Shown here in pieces: positions 50,845-58,354 of a stretch of DNA of 64,000 bases. Position 1 is the stretch's first letter; the number at the start of each line of letters is the position of its first letter. Source of the DNA: an uncultured Clostridia bacterium (GTDB taxonomy: Bacteria > Bacillota > Clostridia > Oscillospirales > Acutalibacteraceae); contig CANRIZ010000010.1 of the NCBI GenBank assembly GCA_947630835.1, positions 1-64,000 of the forward strand. The letters run 5' to 3'. The translations under genes and the position numbers were made by a program. The notes under the pieces were generated by a model. That model was not told the DNA's origin. It did not search any database and saw nothing but the letters and a program-made list of their open reading frames with translations.

Positions 50845-52197
50845 TTATTCCGCTTTTTTGTCTTTCTTTCCTCCTGCGCCGAGTACAAGGTTCGTGATAA
50901 TACCGAGTATAAGCGCACATGCAACCTCCGTAAGCGTAACCTGACCGAAGTTTACAACAAGACCGCCTATTCCGCAGATTAAAATAACCGCAACAACAAA
51001 GAGGTTTTTATTGTCGCCGAGGTCAACGTCCTGTATCATTTTAAGACCGCTGACTGCTATAAAACCGTAAAGGGTAACGCAAACGCCGCCCATTACGCAA
51101 TTCGGGATAGTCGAAAGGAACGTTACAAAAGGACCGAAGAACGAAATAATCATCGCCATTACAGCCGTTGCAAGTATCGTTACGACCGAAGCGTTGCCCG
51201 TAATGGCAACACAGCCTACGGATTCGCCGTATGTCGTGTTCGGGCAGCCGCCGAACAATGCGCCCGCCATTGAGCCTACTCCGTCGCCGAGCAGAGTATT
51301 GTGAAGACCGGGGTCCTTTAAAAGCTCCTGACCTATTACGGACGAAAGATTTTTATGGTCCGCAATGTGTTCGGCAAAAACAACGAACGCAACGGGAACA
51401 TATGCAATCGCAACCGTGGCTATGTACTTTGCGTCAATATCGGCAAGACCTTTTGCCGCCATGATAAACGAAAAATCGGGCACGGAAAAGATTTTCATAT
51501 TTCCGAATACGCTGAAATCAATAATTTGAAGCGCAAGATTATTTGTTTTTATGCCTATTACCGTGAAAATTGCCGCAACCGCATAACCTGCGAGTATGCC
51601 TATTATGAACGGAATAAGCTTTGTCATCTTCTTGCCGTAAACCGAGCAAATCATTACCACGAATAACGTTACAAGGCCGCATATGAGCGCAATATGGGGG
51701 TTGGCGGCGCTTGCGCCCTCGGAGTTGAGAACCTTGCCTACGGTAAGATCGCCTACCGCGTTGCCGGCAAGCGAAAGACCTATAATCGCTACCGTAGGTC
51801 CGATAACTACGGCGGGCATAAGCTTGTCAATCCACGCAACGCCCGCAAATTTAACTATTACGGCTATTATTACATATACAAGGCCCGCAAAAAAAGCGCC
51901 GAGTATAATTCCCGCATATCCCGCCTGAGCGGAAACCGCGCCTGCAAACGCGGCGAGCATTGAGCTTATAAATGCGAACGAAGAACCGAGGAAAACGGGG
52001 CTTTTAAACTTTGTAAAAAGAAGATAAACTATTGTGCCTACGCCCGCGCCGAAAAGCGCCGCAGATTGGCTCATACCGTTTCCTACGATAGCGGGGACTG
52101 CTATTGTAGCGGCAAGTATGGCAAGTAACTGCTGAAATGCGAAAACAATAAGCTGTCCGAATTTGGGCTTGTCCTTGATGTTGTAAACGAGATTCAT
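50845..52197 (-). CDS. uraA: Uracil permease (uracil-xanthine family)
   Basis: A 450-aa transporter with about 14 membrane segments. VFAFQQLLAILAATIAVPAIVG at the start, then SSFAFISSMLAAF, and the family signature VFAEHIADHKNLSSVIGQELL with GCPNTTYGESVGCVAITGNAS (in pieces) point to the nucleobase-cation symporter-2 family, UraA/PyrP branch. It imports uracil with protons. It lies 28 bases downstream of pyrR, so expression is set by the PyrR attenuator ahead of that gene. Confidence 0.93.
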   Translation of the reverse strand: MNLVYNIKDKPKFGQLIVFAFQQLLAILAATIAVPAIVGNGMSQSAALFGAGVGTIVYLLFTKFKSPVFLGSSFAFISSMLAAFAGAVSAQAGYAGIILGAFFAGLVYVIIAVIVKFAGVAWIDKLMPAVVIGPTVAIIGLSLAGNAVGDLTVGKVLNSEGASAANPHIALICGLVTLFVVMICSVYGKKMTKLIPFIIGILAGYAVAAIFTVIGIKTNNLALQIIDFSVFGNMKIFSVPDFSFIMAAKGLADIDAKYIATVAIAYVPVAFVVFAEHIADHKNLSSVIGQELLKDPGLHNTLLGDGVGSMAGALFGGCPNTTYGESVGCVAITGNASVVTILATAVMAMIISFFGPFVTFLSTIPNCVMGGVCVTLYGFIAVSGLKMIQDVDLGDNKNLFVVAVILICGIGGLVVNFGQVTLTEVACALILGIITNLVLGAGGKKDKKAE

Positions 52198-52225
52198 TTA
52201 CTTTTCCTCCTTGTATTTTAAGGCG

Positions 52226-52768
52226 TTAGCCTTTATTACCTTTAATAATAACAACCTCGGTTTTTTTATCAAATTCGTCTACGCAAACCTTGATAAATTC
52301 GTCCTTTGAGGTCGGTACGTTTTTGCCGACGTAATTGGCGCAAATGGGCAGTTCCCTGTGACCTCTGTCTATCATAACGGCAAGCTGGATAACCGAGGGC
52401 CGCCCCATTTTAATAAGCGCGTCCATAGCCGCCCTTGCGGTTCTGCCCGTAAAAAGCACGTCGTCAACGAGTATGATATTCTTTTCGTTTACGTCAAAAT
52501 TTATAATCGTTTCGTTAATGTCCGAAGAAAAGTCCGACTGCGTCAAATCGTCCCTGTGAAGCGTTATGTCAAGCTCGCCGAGCTTAACCTCCATATCCGA
52601 AAATTTTTCTATATTTTCCTTTAAAATTTTTGCTATGGGAACGCCCCTGCGCCTTATCCCCACCAAATATACCGTTTGGCTGTCGGGATTCCTTTCGATA
52701 ATTTCATGGGAAAGGCGGGCAAGAGTTCTCAGCATAGTTTGTTTGTCTATTATAACTTTGCTTTCCAT
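52226..52768 (-). CDS. pyrR: PyrR bifunctional pyrimidine regulator/uracil phosphoribosyltransferase
   Basis: A 180-aa protein of usual length. RTLARLSHEIIERN opens it, YLVGIRRRGVPIAKIL follows, and NIILVDDVLFTGRTARAAMDALI near residue 95 is the PRPP-binding loop. PyrR senses UMP/UTP, binds pyr mRNA leaders and also converts uracil to UMP. The start is ATG 52768; a longer open frame runs upstream through the leader and must be untranslated because it crosses the attenuator. SD GGCAGGT is moderate. Confidence 0.95.
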   Translation of the reverse strand: MESKVIIDKQTMLRTLARLSHEIIERNPDSQTVYLVGIRRRGVPIAKILKENIEKFSDMEVKLGELDITLHRDDLTQSDFSSDINETIINFDVNEKNIILVDDVLFTGRTARAAMDALIKMGRPSVIQLAVMIDRGHRELPICANYVGKNVPTSKDEFIKVCVDEFDKKTEVVIIKGNKG

Positions 52769-52782
52769 AAAAATACCTGCCG

Positions 52783-52866
52783 AAAAAAAAGCGCCGATGC
52801 AAATGGCAAGGCGCTTAAACTTGAAAAATAACCTTGCCGGTATCTCGTACCGAATTAAAGGCAACC
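52783..52866 (-). promoter_or_regulatory. PyrR-binding attenuator in the pyrR-uraA leader
   Basis: On the minus strand the leader first reads CCTTTAATTCGGTACGAGAT, then ACCGGCAAGG: a PyrR-binding hairpin with the CGAGA loop on a GGTA/TACC stem and TTTAA bulge. GGCAAGG can instead pair with CCTTGCC downstream (antiterminator), which overlaps the terminator hairpin AGCGCC (52810-52815) with GGCGCT (52790-52795) and eight T. This is the three-hairpin PyrR attenuation layout. Confidence 0.88.
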
Positions 52867-52880
52867 TATTAATTAATATT

Positions 52881-52909
52881 ACAATATCACAAATTTCGGC
52901 AAAAGTAAA
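52881..52909 (-). promoter_or_regulatory. Promoter for pyrR-uraA
   Basis: TTTACT (52904-52909), 17-bp spacer, TATTGT (52881-52886) on the minus strand. Confidence 0.5.
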
Positions 52910-52962
52910 TATAAAAATACTTAATTTATATTTTAAGGCGAGGGGAGTCGACAAAAAAGCGT

Positions 52963-52990
52963 TTGACTTTTGTTTATATTTATGTATAAT
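52963..52990 (+). promoter_or_regulatory. Promoter for plsY
   Basis: TTGACT (52963-52968), 16-bp spacer, TATAAT (52985-52990) with upstream TG. Confidence 0.75.
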
Positions 52991-53020
52991 TTTCTTACCG
53001 CGAAAATCAAGGAGTAAAAA

Positions 53021-53680
53021 ATGGTTTTAAGATATTTACTTTGCGCGCTTACCGGTTATCTGCTGGGCTCGCTTAATTTCGGCATAATAGTTTCAAAGCT
53101 TCTGTATAAAAAGGACGTAAGAAATTACGGCTCCAAAAACGCGGGTATGACAAATACCGCAAGAACCTTCGGCAAAAACGCCGGCGCGCTTGTGTTTACG
53201 GGCGATTTTATAAAACCGGTTGCGGCGTGTTATATAGCGATTTTTTTGATAAGCGGCGGCAAAAATATTATGACCTGCGGGTATATAGCAGGGCTTGCGA
53301 CGATAATCGGGCATGTTTTCCCCGTCTTTTTCGGCTTTAAGGGCGGCAAGGGCGTGGCAACGATGTTCGGTATGGCGTTGGCTCTGTGTCCCTGCGCCGC
53401 GGTTATTATGTCAATACCGTTTTTTGCGTGCCTGCTTATTTCAAAAACGGTGTCGCTCTCTTCAATAATCGCAAGCCTGTTTTTCCCCGTAAGCACGTTT
53501 TTAATTTATAAATATTTTGCTTTCCTTTGCCCGGGCGCGTTTGTCGCAAAGCCCTTGTTCGCAGGCGTTATCGCTCTTGCGGCGTCGCTTATTGTAATTT
53601 TTATGCACAGAACAAATATACGGAGAATTTTAAAGGGCGAGGAAAGAAAAATCGGCAAAAACGCAAAAAGGGAAAAATAA
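53021..53680 (+). CDS. plsY: Acyl-phosphate:glycerol-3-phosphate acyltransferase PlsY
   Basis: A 219-aa membrane protein. The three conserved motifs are present: GSLNFGIIVSK with YGSKNAGMTNTARTFG (motif 1, normally SGNPGATN), GHVFPVFFGFKGGKGVATMFG (motif 2) and the third on the C-terminal loop. It makes lysophosphatidic acid, the first step of phospholipid synthesis. Five or so membrane segments can be seen. Motif 1 has S-K-N-A-G-M-T-N rather than S-G-N-P-G-A-T-N. SD CAAGGAG precedes the ATG. Confidence 0.92.
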   Translation: MVLRYLLCALTGYLLGSLNFGIIVSKLLYKKDVRNYGSKNAGMTNTARTFGKNAGALVFTGDFIKPVAACYIAIFLISGGKNIMTCGYIAGLATIIGHVFPVFFGFKGGKGVATMFGMALALCPCAAVIMSIPFFACLLISKTVSLSSIIASLFFPVSTFLIYKYFAFLCPGAFVAKPLFAGVIALAASLIVIFMHRTNIRRILKGEERKIGKNAKREK

Positions 53681-53688
53681 GCGATTTT

Positions 53689-54555
53689 TTAAAATCCGAC
53701 TACCTGATGCGTTCTCGGCACGGACGGAGGGTTGCCTATCATTCCGAATTTGCGAAGCGTTGCGATTTCCTCCATATCCTCTTTTGAAATGCTGAAGGAG
53801 AACACGTCTGCGTTGTTTTTAATCCTTTCCGGGTTTGACGATTTCGGAAGCGGCACGGCGCCCTTTTGCACTATAAATCTTACGCAAAGCTGAGCCACGG
53901 AAACACCGTATTTTTTCGCCGTATTTATAAGCAGTTCTCTCTTGAAAGCCTGCCCCTGAATAAGCGGACTCCAGGCTTCGGGGAGAATTTTATTTTGCCT
54001 GCAATACTCTATAAGCTCCTCCTGCGGATTTTGCGGGTGCATTTGAACCTGATTTATCATAGGGTAGGTTGAAAAATTCCTCTTTATGATTTCAATATGC
54101 TCCGGCAAAAAATTACTTGTGCCTATCGAGCGAAGCTTTCCCTCGTTATAAAGCCTTTCAAAAGCCCTCCAGGTGTCGCAAAGGTCCTCCTCCAGGCGGT
54201 CAACATTGCTGTCAAGCACGGGCCAGTGTATCAAATAAGAGTCCAAATAATCAACGCCCAATTTTTTAAGCGAATTTTCGCAGGATTTTATTGCGTTTTC
54301 GTAACCGTGGTCGTCGTTCGGAAGCTTTGAAACGAGGAAAATTTCGTCCCGTGCAATTCCGCTGTCCTTTATGCCCTTGCCTACATATTCCTCGTTTTGG
54401 TATGCCGCAGCGGTATCTATATGCCTGTAGCCCGAGTTTACGGCGCATTTAACGGCGTTTTGGGCAATTTCCTGCGGCATTTTCCAAGTCCCGAAGCCCA
54501 CGCAGGGTACTTTAACCGAATTAATAAGCTCATAGCAATCGCTTAACGAGTTCAA
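53689..54555 (-). CDS. Aldo/keto reductase
   Basis: A 288-aa NADPH-type oxidoreductase. VPCVGFGTWKMPQE, GYRHIDTAAAYQNEEYVGKGIKDSG (Asp and Tyr of the tetrad), FLVSKLPNDDHG (Lys), DSYLIHWPV (His), GTSNFLPEHIEII and VPLPKSSNPERIKNN (cofactor) are all there. Close to the 2,5-diketo-gluconate-reductase type group; the substrate is not predictable. I place the start at TTG 54555, with GGAG upstream; an in-frame TTG at 54573 and an ATG at 54564 lack that support. Confidence 0.9.
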   Translation of the reverse strand: MNSLSDCYELINSVKVPCVGFGTWKMPQEIAQNAVKCAVNSGYRHIDTAAAYQNEEYVGKGIKDSGIARDEIFLVSKLPNDDHGYENAIKSCENSLKKLGVDYLDSYLIHWPVLDSNVDRLEEDLCDTWRAFERLYNEGKLRSIGTSNFLPEHIEIIKRNFSTYPMINQVQMHPQNPQEELIEYCRQNKILPEAWSPLIQGQAFKRELLINTAKKYGVSVAQLCVRFIVQKGAVPLPKSSNPERIKNNADVFSFSISKEDMEEIATLRKFGMIGNPPSVPRTHQVVGF

Positions 54556-54644
54556 ACAAATCATCTCCGTCAAAATAATATAAAATATTTTATCATATTT
54601 TTCGGAATAAGTAAATTATCCGCGCAAACAATATATTCGGGTGA

Positions 54645-55004
54645 ATGAATATGATTTTTTTAAGAGCTTTTTTGGTCGGCGGAATTATATGCGTTATAGG
54701 CCAGCTTTTACTCGATTACACCAAGCTTACTCCCGCAAGGATACTTGTGGCGTTCGTTGTAGCGGGCGTTGTTCTCGGTGCGCTCGGGCTTTATCAGCCT
54801 TTGAGCGAATGGGCGCAGGCGGGCGCAAACGTTCCGCTTACGGGCTTTGGGAATATGCTCGTCGAGGGTACAAAAAAGGCGATAGCCGAAAAGGGCTGGC
54901 TCGGAATACTGACAGGGCCTTTCACCGCGGGAGCGGCGGGAATTATGGCGGCGCTTTTTTCGGGGCTTGTCGTATCCTTTGTAACAAAACCGAAGGGAAA
55001 ATAG
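54645..55004 (+). CDS. spoVAE: Stage V sporulation protein AE (SpoVAE/SpoVAEB)
   Basis: A 119-aa membrane protein of normal length, with FLRAFLVGGIICVIGQLLLDYTKLTPARILV (in part) at the start and LTGFGNMLVEGTKKAIAEKG in the middle, both diagnostic. SpoVA proteins form the channel for dipicolinic acid entering and leaving the spore. SpoVAC and SpoVAD normally flank this gene; neither is present here, so it stands alone. The ATG at 54645 and that at 54651 are both possible; the SD is weak (GGGTG). A GGAATAA..CAAACAATA stretch upstream could be a forespore-type promoter but this is uncertain. Confidence 0.9.
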   Translation: MNMIFLRAFLVGGIICVIGQLLLDYTKLTPARILVAFVVAGVVLGALGLYQPLSEWAQAGANVPLTGFGNMLVEGTKKAIAEKGWLGILTGPFTAGAAGIMAALFSGLVVSFVTKPKGK

Positions 55005-55014
55005 GGCAACAAAA

Positions 55015-55047
55015 AACAGTTACCGTTTTTTCGGTAACTGTTTTCGG
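55015..55047. terminator. Bidirectional terminator after spoVAE
   Basis: AACAGTTACCG (55015-55025), T6 loop, CGGTAACTGTT (55032-55042). The plus strand continues TTCGG; the minus strand continues TTTTTTGTTG, so it suits the small minus-strand gene best. Confidence 0.88.
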
Positions 55048-55059
55048 TATTTTAACGCT

Positions 55060-55239
55060 TTAAGCAACTGTTTCGGAAACAAATGTGTCGTCGCAGCAGG
55101 AGCAGGAAACGTAATTGGCAGCCTCGTTGCCGATAACAACCTTTTTGCTGTCAACATATTTTGTTACAATAACGTATGCCGCATATGCAGCGCCCGCAAC
55201 GGCTATAAGAATACCTAAAATTTTGAGTGCCTTTTTCAT
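55060..55239 (-). CDS. 59-aa membrane-anchored peptide with CSCC motif
   Basis: An uncalled 59-codon gene. It starts MKKALKILGILIAVAGAAYA with one membrane segment (about residues 7-27), then TKYVDSKKVVIGNEAANY and a C-terminal VSCSCCDDTFVSETVA with three clustered cysteines. It has a perfect CGGAGG Shine-Dalgarno, a TTGACT-17-TATAAT promoter and a strong terminator, so it is a real, well-expressed unit. The cysteines would bind a metal or form disulfides, but I recognise no family. Confidence 0.75.
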   Translation of the reverse strand: MKKALKILGILIAVAGAAYAAYVIVTKYVDSKKVVIGNEAANYVSCSCCDDTFVSETVA

Positions 55240-55270
55240 ATAAAAACCTCCGTTTATTTTTTATGTTAAT

Positions 55271-55299
55271 ATTATAGACAATAAAAATATAAAAGTCAA
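55271..55299 (-). promoter_or_regulatory. Promoter of the CSCC peptide gene
   Basis: Minus strand TTGACT (55294-55299), 17-bp spacer, TATAAT (55271-55276). Confidence 0.8.
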
Positions 55300-55325
55300 T
55301 GAATAAACTGTAAAGTTAAAATATT

Positions 55326-55364
55326 TTTAAAAAGCAAAACGCTGCTGACAAACAGCCAACAGCG
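55326..55364 (-). terminator. Terminator after rpsT
   Basis: Minus strand CGCTG (55360-55364) pairs with CAGCG (55340-55344) with further partial pairing inside, followed by TTTTGCTTTTT. Confidence 0.75.
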
Positions 55365-55372
55365 AAAATTAA

Positions 55373-55630
55373 TTAAGCCTTATTCAGTTTCTTAGCGAGA
55401 GCGGACTTTTTACGAGCAGCATTGTTCTTGTGAAGAAGACCTTTAGCCGTTGCCTGGTCAATCTTCTTAACAGCGGCGGTAACAAGAGCTTCCTTGTCTG
55501 CAGAACCGCTTTCGATAGCCGAATTTGCTTTTTTAATAGCAGTTTTTAAAGCGGAATTCATTGATTTGTTGCGCTTTGCACGGTTGTTGTTAACGATAAC
55601 GCGCTTTTTGGCTGATTTAATATTAGGCAT
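55373..55630 (-). CDS. rpsT: 30S ribosomal protein S20
   Basis: An 85-aa basic protein starting MPNIKSAKKRVIVNNNRAKR, with LKTAIKKANSAIES and GLLHKNNAARKKSALAKKLN; length and pattern are those of S20. The ATG at 55630 follows GGGAGGTG; a GTG six bases upstream lies in the SD. It is transcribed alone, from TTGCTT-17-TATTAT, divergent from gpr. Confidence 0.97.
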   Translation of the reverse strand: MPNIKSAKKRVIVNNNRAKRNKSMNSALKTAIKKANSAIESGSADKEALVTAAVKKIDQATAKGLLHKNNAARKKSALAKKLNKA

Positions 55631-55661
55631 TGTCACACCTCCCTTTACATTAGCGAATAAT

Positions 55662-55690
55662 ATAATACCATTATATTAAAAAAAAAGCAA
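55662..55690 (-). promoter_or_regulatory. Promoter of rpsT
   Basis: Minus strand TTGCTT (55685-55690), 17-bp spacer, TATTAT (55662-55667). Confidence 0.65.
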
Positions 55691-55781
55691 GTTTTTTTTG
55701 TAATTTTAATCCACTTTTTATCAATACTATATATGATGAAAAAAACTACGCGTAATTTGAAAGCATAAGGGGACGGTTTGC

Positions 55782-56651
55782 TTGAATATAAGAACAGATC
55801 TTGCGATAGAAAAGGAAGAATTTATAACAGGAGAAAAGTCCGCGGGTATAGTTAAGAGCGAAAGAACCACCGAAAAAACAAGGATAACGGAAATTGAGAT
55901 AAAAGACGGCGAGTCGGAGAGGAAAATCGGCAAGCCCGTCGGCAGATATATAACGGTCGAGATGGACGAGCTTTCCTACGACAGCGAATTGCTTGACGAC
56001 CGGCTTACAAGCCTGTCAAACGAGATAAAGAAGCTTTTGCCGAAAGGGGAGGACGCCGTTCTCGTGGTCGGCATAGGCAACGAGAGCATAACTCCCGACG
56101 CCCTCGGACCCAGGTGTGCAAGGCTGATTTTCTCCACAAGGCATATTGATTCAAAGCTTAAACGGGAAATAGGACTTGAAAATTTAAACCCCGTTTGCGC
56201 TCTTGCAACAGGCGTGCTCGGGCAGACGGGTATAGAAACGGGCGAAATAATAAAAAGCGTATCCGAAGCGGTAAAGCCCAAGGCTGTAATAGTTATAGAC
56301 GCTTTGGCGGCGGCTCAGCTTAACAGGCTGGGCAAAACCGTTCAGCTTACCGACACGGGAATTACTCCCGGTTCGGGTGTGGGAAATTCAAGGGCGGAAA
56401 TAAGCGAAAAAACGCTCGGCGTACCGGTTATAGCGGTAGGTATTCCCACCGTTGTTGACGCTGTAACGCTTACAAGGGACATTACAAAAACGGCGGAGTT
56501 TAACGAAAACGGCGCTGAAAGCGAAAATATGATTGTAACTCCCCGTGAAATAGATACGGTTATCGACCGCGCGGCGAGACTGCTGGCGCTTGCGGTAAAC
56601 TGTGCGCTTCAGCCCGATATAGAACCCGAGCTGCTTTTGAGCGTCGTATAA
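55782..56651 (+). CDS. gpr: GPR endopeptidase (spore protease)
   Basis: A 289-aa protein. MNIRTDLAIEKEEF near the start holds the propeptide, VLVVGIGNESITPDALGPRC (near residue 92), GVLGQTGIETGEII and VIVIDALAAAQLNRLGKTVQLTDTGITPGSGVGN (in pieces) are the conserved core. GPR cleaves small acid-soluble proteins during germination. The start is TTG 55782 with AAGGGGACGG upstream. It shows that this organism, or its recent ancestor, forms spores. spoIIP follows after a 274-base structured spacer; the gpr-spoIIP pair is normal in Firmicutes. Confidence 0.95.
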   Translation: MNIRTDLAIEKEEFITGEKSAGIVKSERTTEKTRITEIEIKDGESERKIGKPVGRYITVEMDELSYDSELLDDRLTSLSNEIKKLLPKGEDAVLVVGIGNESITPDALGPRCARLIFSTRHIDSKLKREIGLENLNPVCALATGVLGQTGIETGEIIKSVSEAVKPKAVIVIDALAAAQLNRLGKTVQLTDTGITPGSGVGNSRAEISEKTLGVPVIAVGIPTVVDAVTLTRDITKTAEFNENGAESENMIVTPREIDTVIDRAARLLALAVNCALQPDIEPELLLSVV

Positions 56652-56676
56652 TTTTCCGAATTTCGGCATAATATTT

Positions 56677-56895
56677 AAGGCGAGGGGAGCCAAACGCACG
56701 CCGGTTCTCAACGGCGGCTTTACGCCCATGCCGCGTCACCGCCCTTGACAATACGCCGGTATTTTCTTCGGACGCTTCCTTGCCTGAACGCAAATCCGCT
56801 CGCTGAAAACTGCGTTGCACTTCCCGCAGGGCTGTTTTTGTGTGATTTTGCGTGCGGACGAGGCAGCCTTGCGCCGGCAGGGCTCCCTTCGTCTT
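56677..56895. other. Structured gpr-spoIIP spacer bounded by a 15-bp inverted repeat
   Basis: AAGGCGAGGGGAGCC (56677-56691) can pair over all 15 positions, with two G-U pairs in RNA, with GGCTCCCTTCGTCTT (56881-56895). Between them are smaller hairpins (CGCCGTT..CGGCG, AATACGCCGGTATT). The region is G/C-rich next to A/T-rich flanks and has no protein frame with an SD. The first 16 bases, TTTAAGGCGAGGGGAG, occur again at 52932-52947. It may be a mobile MITE-like or structured RNA element. Confidence 0.5.
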
Positions 56896-56925
56896 ATGAT
56901 ATTTACGCCGAAAGGATATGAAGAT

Positions 56926-58068
56926 GTGAGCAGGAAAGCCGGGCTTTTTAAAGGAGATTACGGCGCATTTTGCGCTTTTATAGTAATATCGTCGATTTTG
57001 GCTGTTTCAAACTTGTATTTTAAACAGGCCGCGGCAAACGCTGCGGTCGTGTGCGCAAATATACTTGTTCCCGAAATAAAAATTTACAATCAAACGCAAA
57101 CAAAAAATATCGCAACCGAAAATTCCGATAAGCAAAACGGCATAAGCAATATACCGATAAGCGACGGTACGGCGCAGACCGCAGCGGAGGTAAGCTCCGG
57201 CGTTTATGTAACCCCCAAGGATATTTCCGAGCTTTCAAAAGCCTATGCCGAGCAGTATTCCGACTCAAAGCACGACGGTAAGATAACGGAAAAAACCTAC
57301 GGCAAGGACAGCGCAACTTCAACTTTTAAAAATATCACCGTCAGGAACACAACATCGTCGCATTCGATTAATATCGAAAAATCCCTTAATGAAAAGCCGA
57401 GCCTTAACATAAGCGACAAATCAAAGCCTACCGTGCTGATTTTTCACACCCATACAACCGAAAGCTATCAAATGCTTGACGAGGGCTGGTACACAAGAAG
57501 CTATCCTACAAGACATGATGAAAAAAATCAAAATATGGTAAGGGTGGGCGACGCTATATGCGAGGAGCTTGAAAAAAACGGCATAGGCGTTATACACGAC
57601 GCCGAGATACACGATAAAAAATACACCGGAGCATATGACAATTCCCGTAAAACCGTTGAAAAAATATTAAAAGATAACCCGAGCGTGCAGATAGTTCTTG
57701 ACGTTCACCGCGACGCCATAGAGCAAAGCGACGGCACAAAAATTAAACCTACCTTTACTTATAACGGCAAAAAGGCGGCTCAGCTTATGATAATTGCGGG
57801 CTGCGAGGACGGCAAGGTTAAAAATTTCCCGAATTGGGAGCAGAATTTGACCTTTGCCCTACAGCTTCACGAAAAAACGGAAACTATGTTCCCGAAAATG
57901 ATGCGTCCGATATTGTTTTCCGCAAGAAAATACAATATGGACGTAGTTCCCTGTTCCGTTCTGCTCGAGTTCGGCAGCGACTCCAACACCCTCGCCGAGG
58001 CGGAGTATTCGGGCAGGCTTTTCGGCAGGGCCCTGTCGGAGTATATTAATGAAAAAGCAGGTGAATGA
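56926..58068 (+). CDS. spoIIP: Stage II sporulation protein P
   Basis: A 380-aa protein. A membrane segment (FCAFIVISSILAVSNLYF, about residues 12-30) is followed by a linker of about 130 residues rich in Ser/Thr/Lys, then the catalytic domain: PTVLIFHTHTTESYQM near residue 167, VLDVHRDAIEQSDG and LLEFGSDSNTLAEAEYS. SpoIIP is the amidase that, with SpoIID, drives engulfment of the forespore by cutting peptidoglycan. I start at GTG 56926, with AAAGGA upstream; longer frames would run into the inverted-repeat spacer. Confidence 0.93.
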   Translation: MSRKAGLFKGDYGAFCAFIVISSILAVSNLYFKQAAANAAVVCANILVPEIKIYNQTQTKNIATENSDKQNGISNIPISDGTAQTAAEVSSGVYVTPKDISELSKAYAEQYSDSKHDGKITEKTYGKDSATSTFKNITVRNTTSSHSINIEKSLNEKPSLNISDKSKPTVLIFHTHTTESYQMLDEGWYTRSYPTRHDEKNQNMVRVGDAICEELEKNGIGVIHDAEIHDKKYTGAYDNSRKTVEKILKDNPSVQIVLDVHRDAIEQSDGTKIKPTFTYNGKKAAQLMIIAGCEDGKVKNFPNWEQNLTFALQLHEKTETMFPKMMRPILFSARKYNMDVVPCSVLLEFGSDSNTLAEAEYSGRLFGRALSEYINEKAGE

Positions 58069-58289
58069 TGATGAAAAGCAACGTAAAAAGAAAGGACAAT
58101 ATATTAAAAAAGTTCATAGTTTTAATTTCTATTTTACTGTGTTTATTCTTTTTGTTTTGCGGGGTCGCCTTTGCGGGGAGCAATACCGAAAGGTCGCTTA
58201 AAGGCACGCAGAACAAAAAAATCGACGAAACCGTATTGATAAGAGAAGCCGAAAACGGTATAAGTGAATTTTTCGCACTTTTCAAATAA
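58068..58289 (+). CDS. 73-aa single-pass membrane protein of unknown function
   Basis: Begins MKSNVKRKDNILKKF after one or two optional Met (ATGs at 58065, 58068 and 58071), has one membrane segment or signal peptide IVLISILLCLFFLFCGVAFA (about residues 17-36) and a 35-residue polar tail (TERSLKGTQNKKIDETVLIREAE). It starts on the last base of spoIIP (ATGATG overlap) with AGGTG as SD, so it is translated together with spoIIP and may assist it or the sporulation membrane. No known family is recognised. The true first ATG is uncertain by one or two codons. Confidence 0.7.
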   Translation: MMKSNVKRKDNILKKFIVLISILLCLFFLFCGVAFAGSNTERSLKGTQNKKIDETVLIREAENGISEFFALFK

Positions 58290-58292
58290 CGG

Positions 58293-58321
58293 TTTACTAT
58301 TTTTTATCTATGATATATAAT
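58293..58321 (+). promoter_or_regulatory. Promoter of the YhaM-like gene
   Basis: TTTACT (58293-58298), 17-bp spacer, TATAAT (58316-58321). It lies downstream of the previous gene and argues against starting the next gene at 58310. Confidence 0.75.
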
Positions 58322-58354
58322 AAACGTATCAAAAGAAAAACAGGGGATTTTATT

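Noticed and set aside
52769-52954. N-terminal extension of pyrR by 62 codons
   Set aside because: It would be translated through the PyrR-binding site and terminator; PyrR from ATG 52768 has the normal length.
54641-55063. GTG-started frame of 140 codons over spoVAE
   Set aside because: Another frame over a clear SpoVAE; composition is Arg/Gly-rich shadow type.
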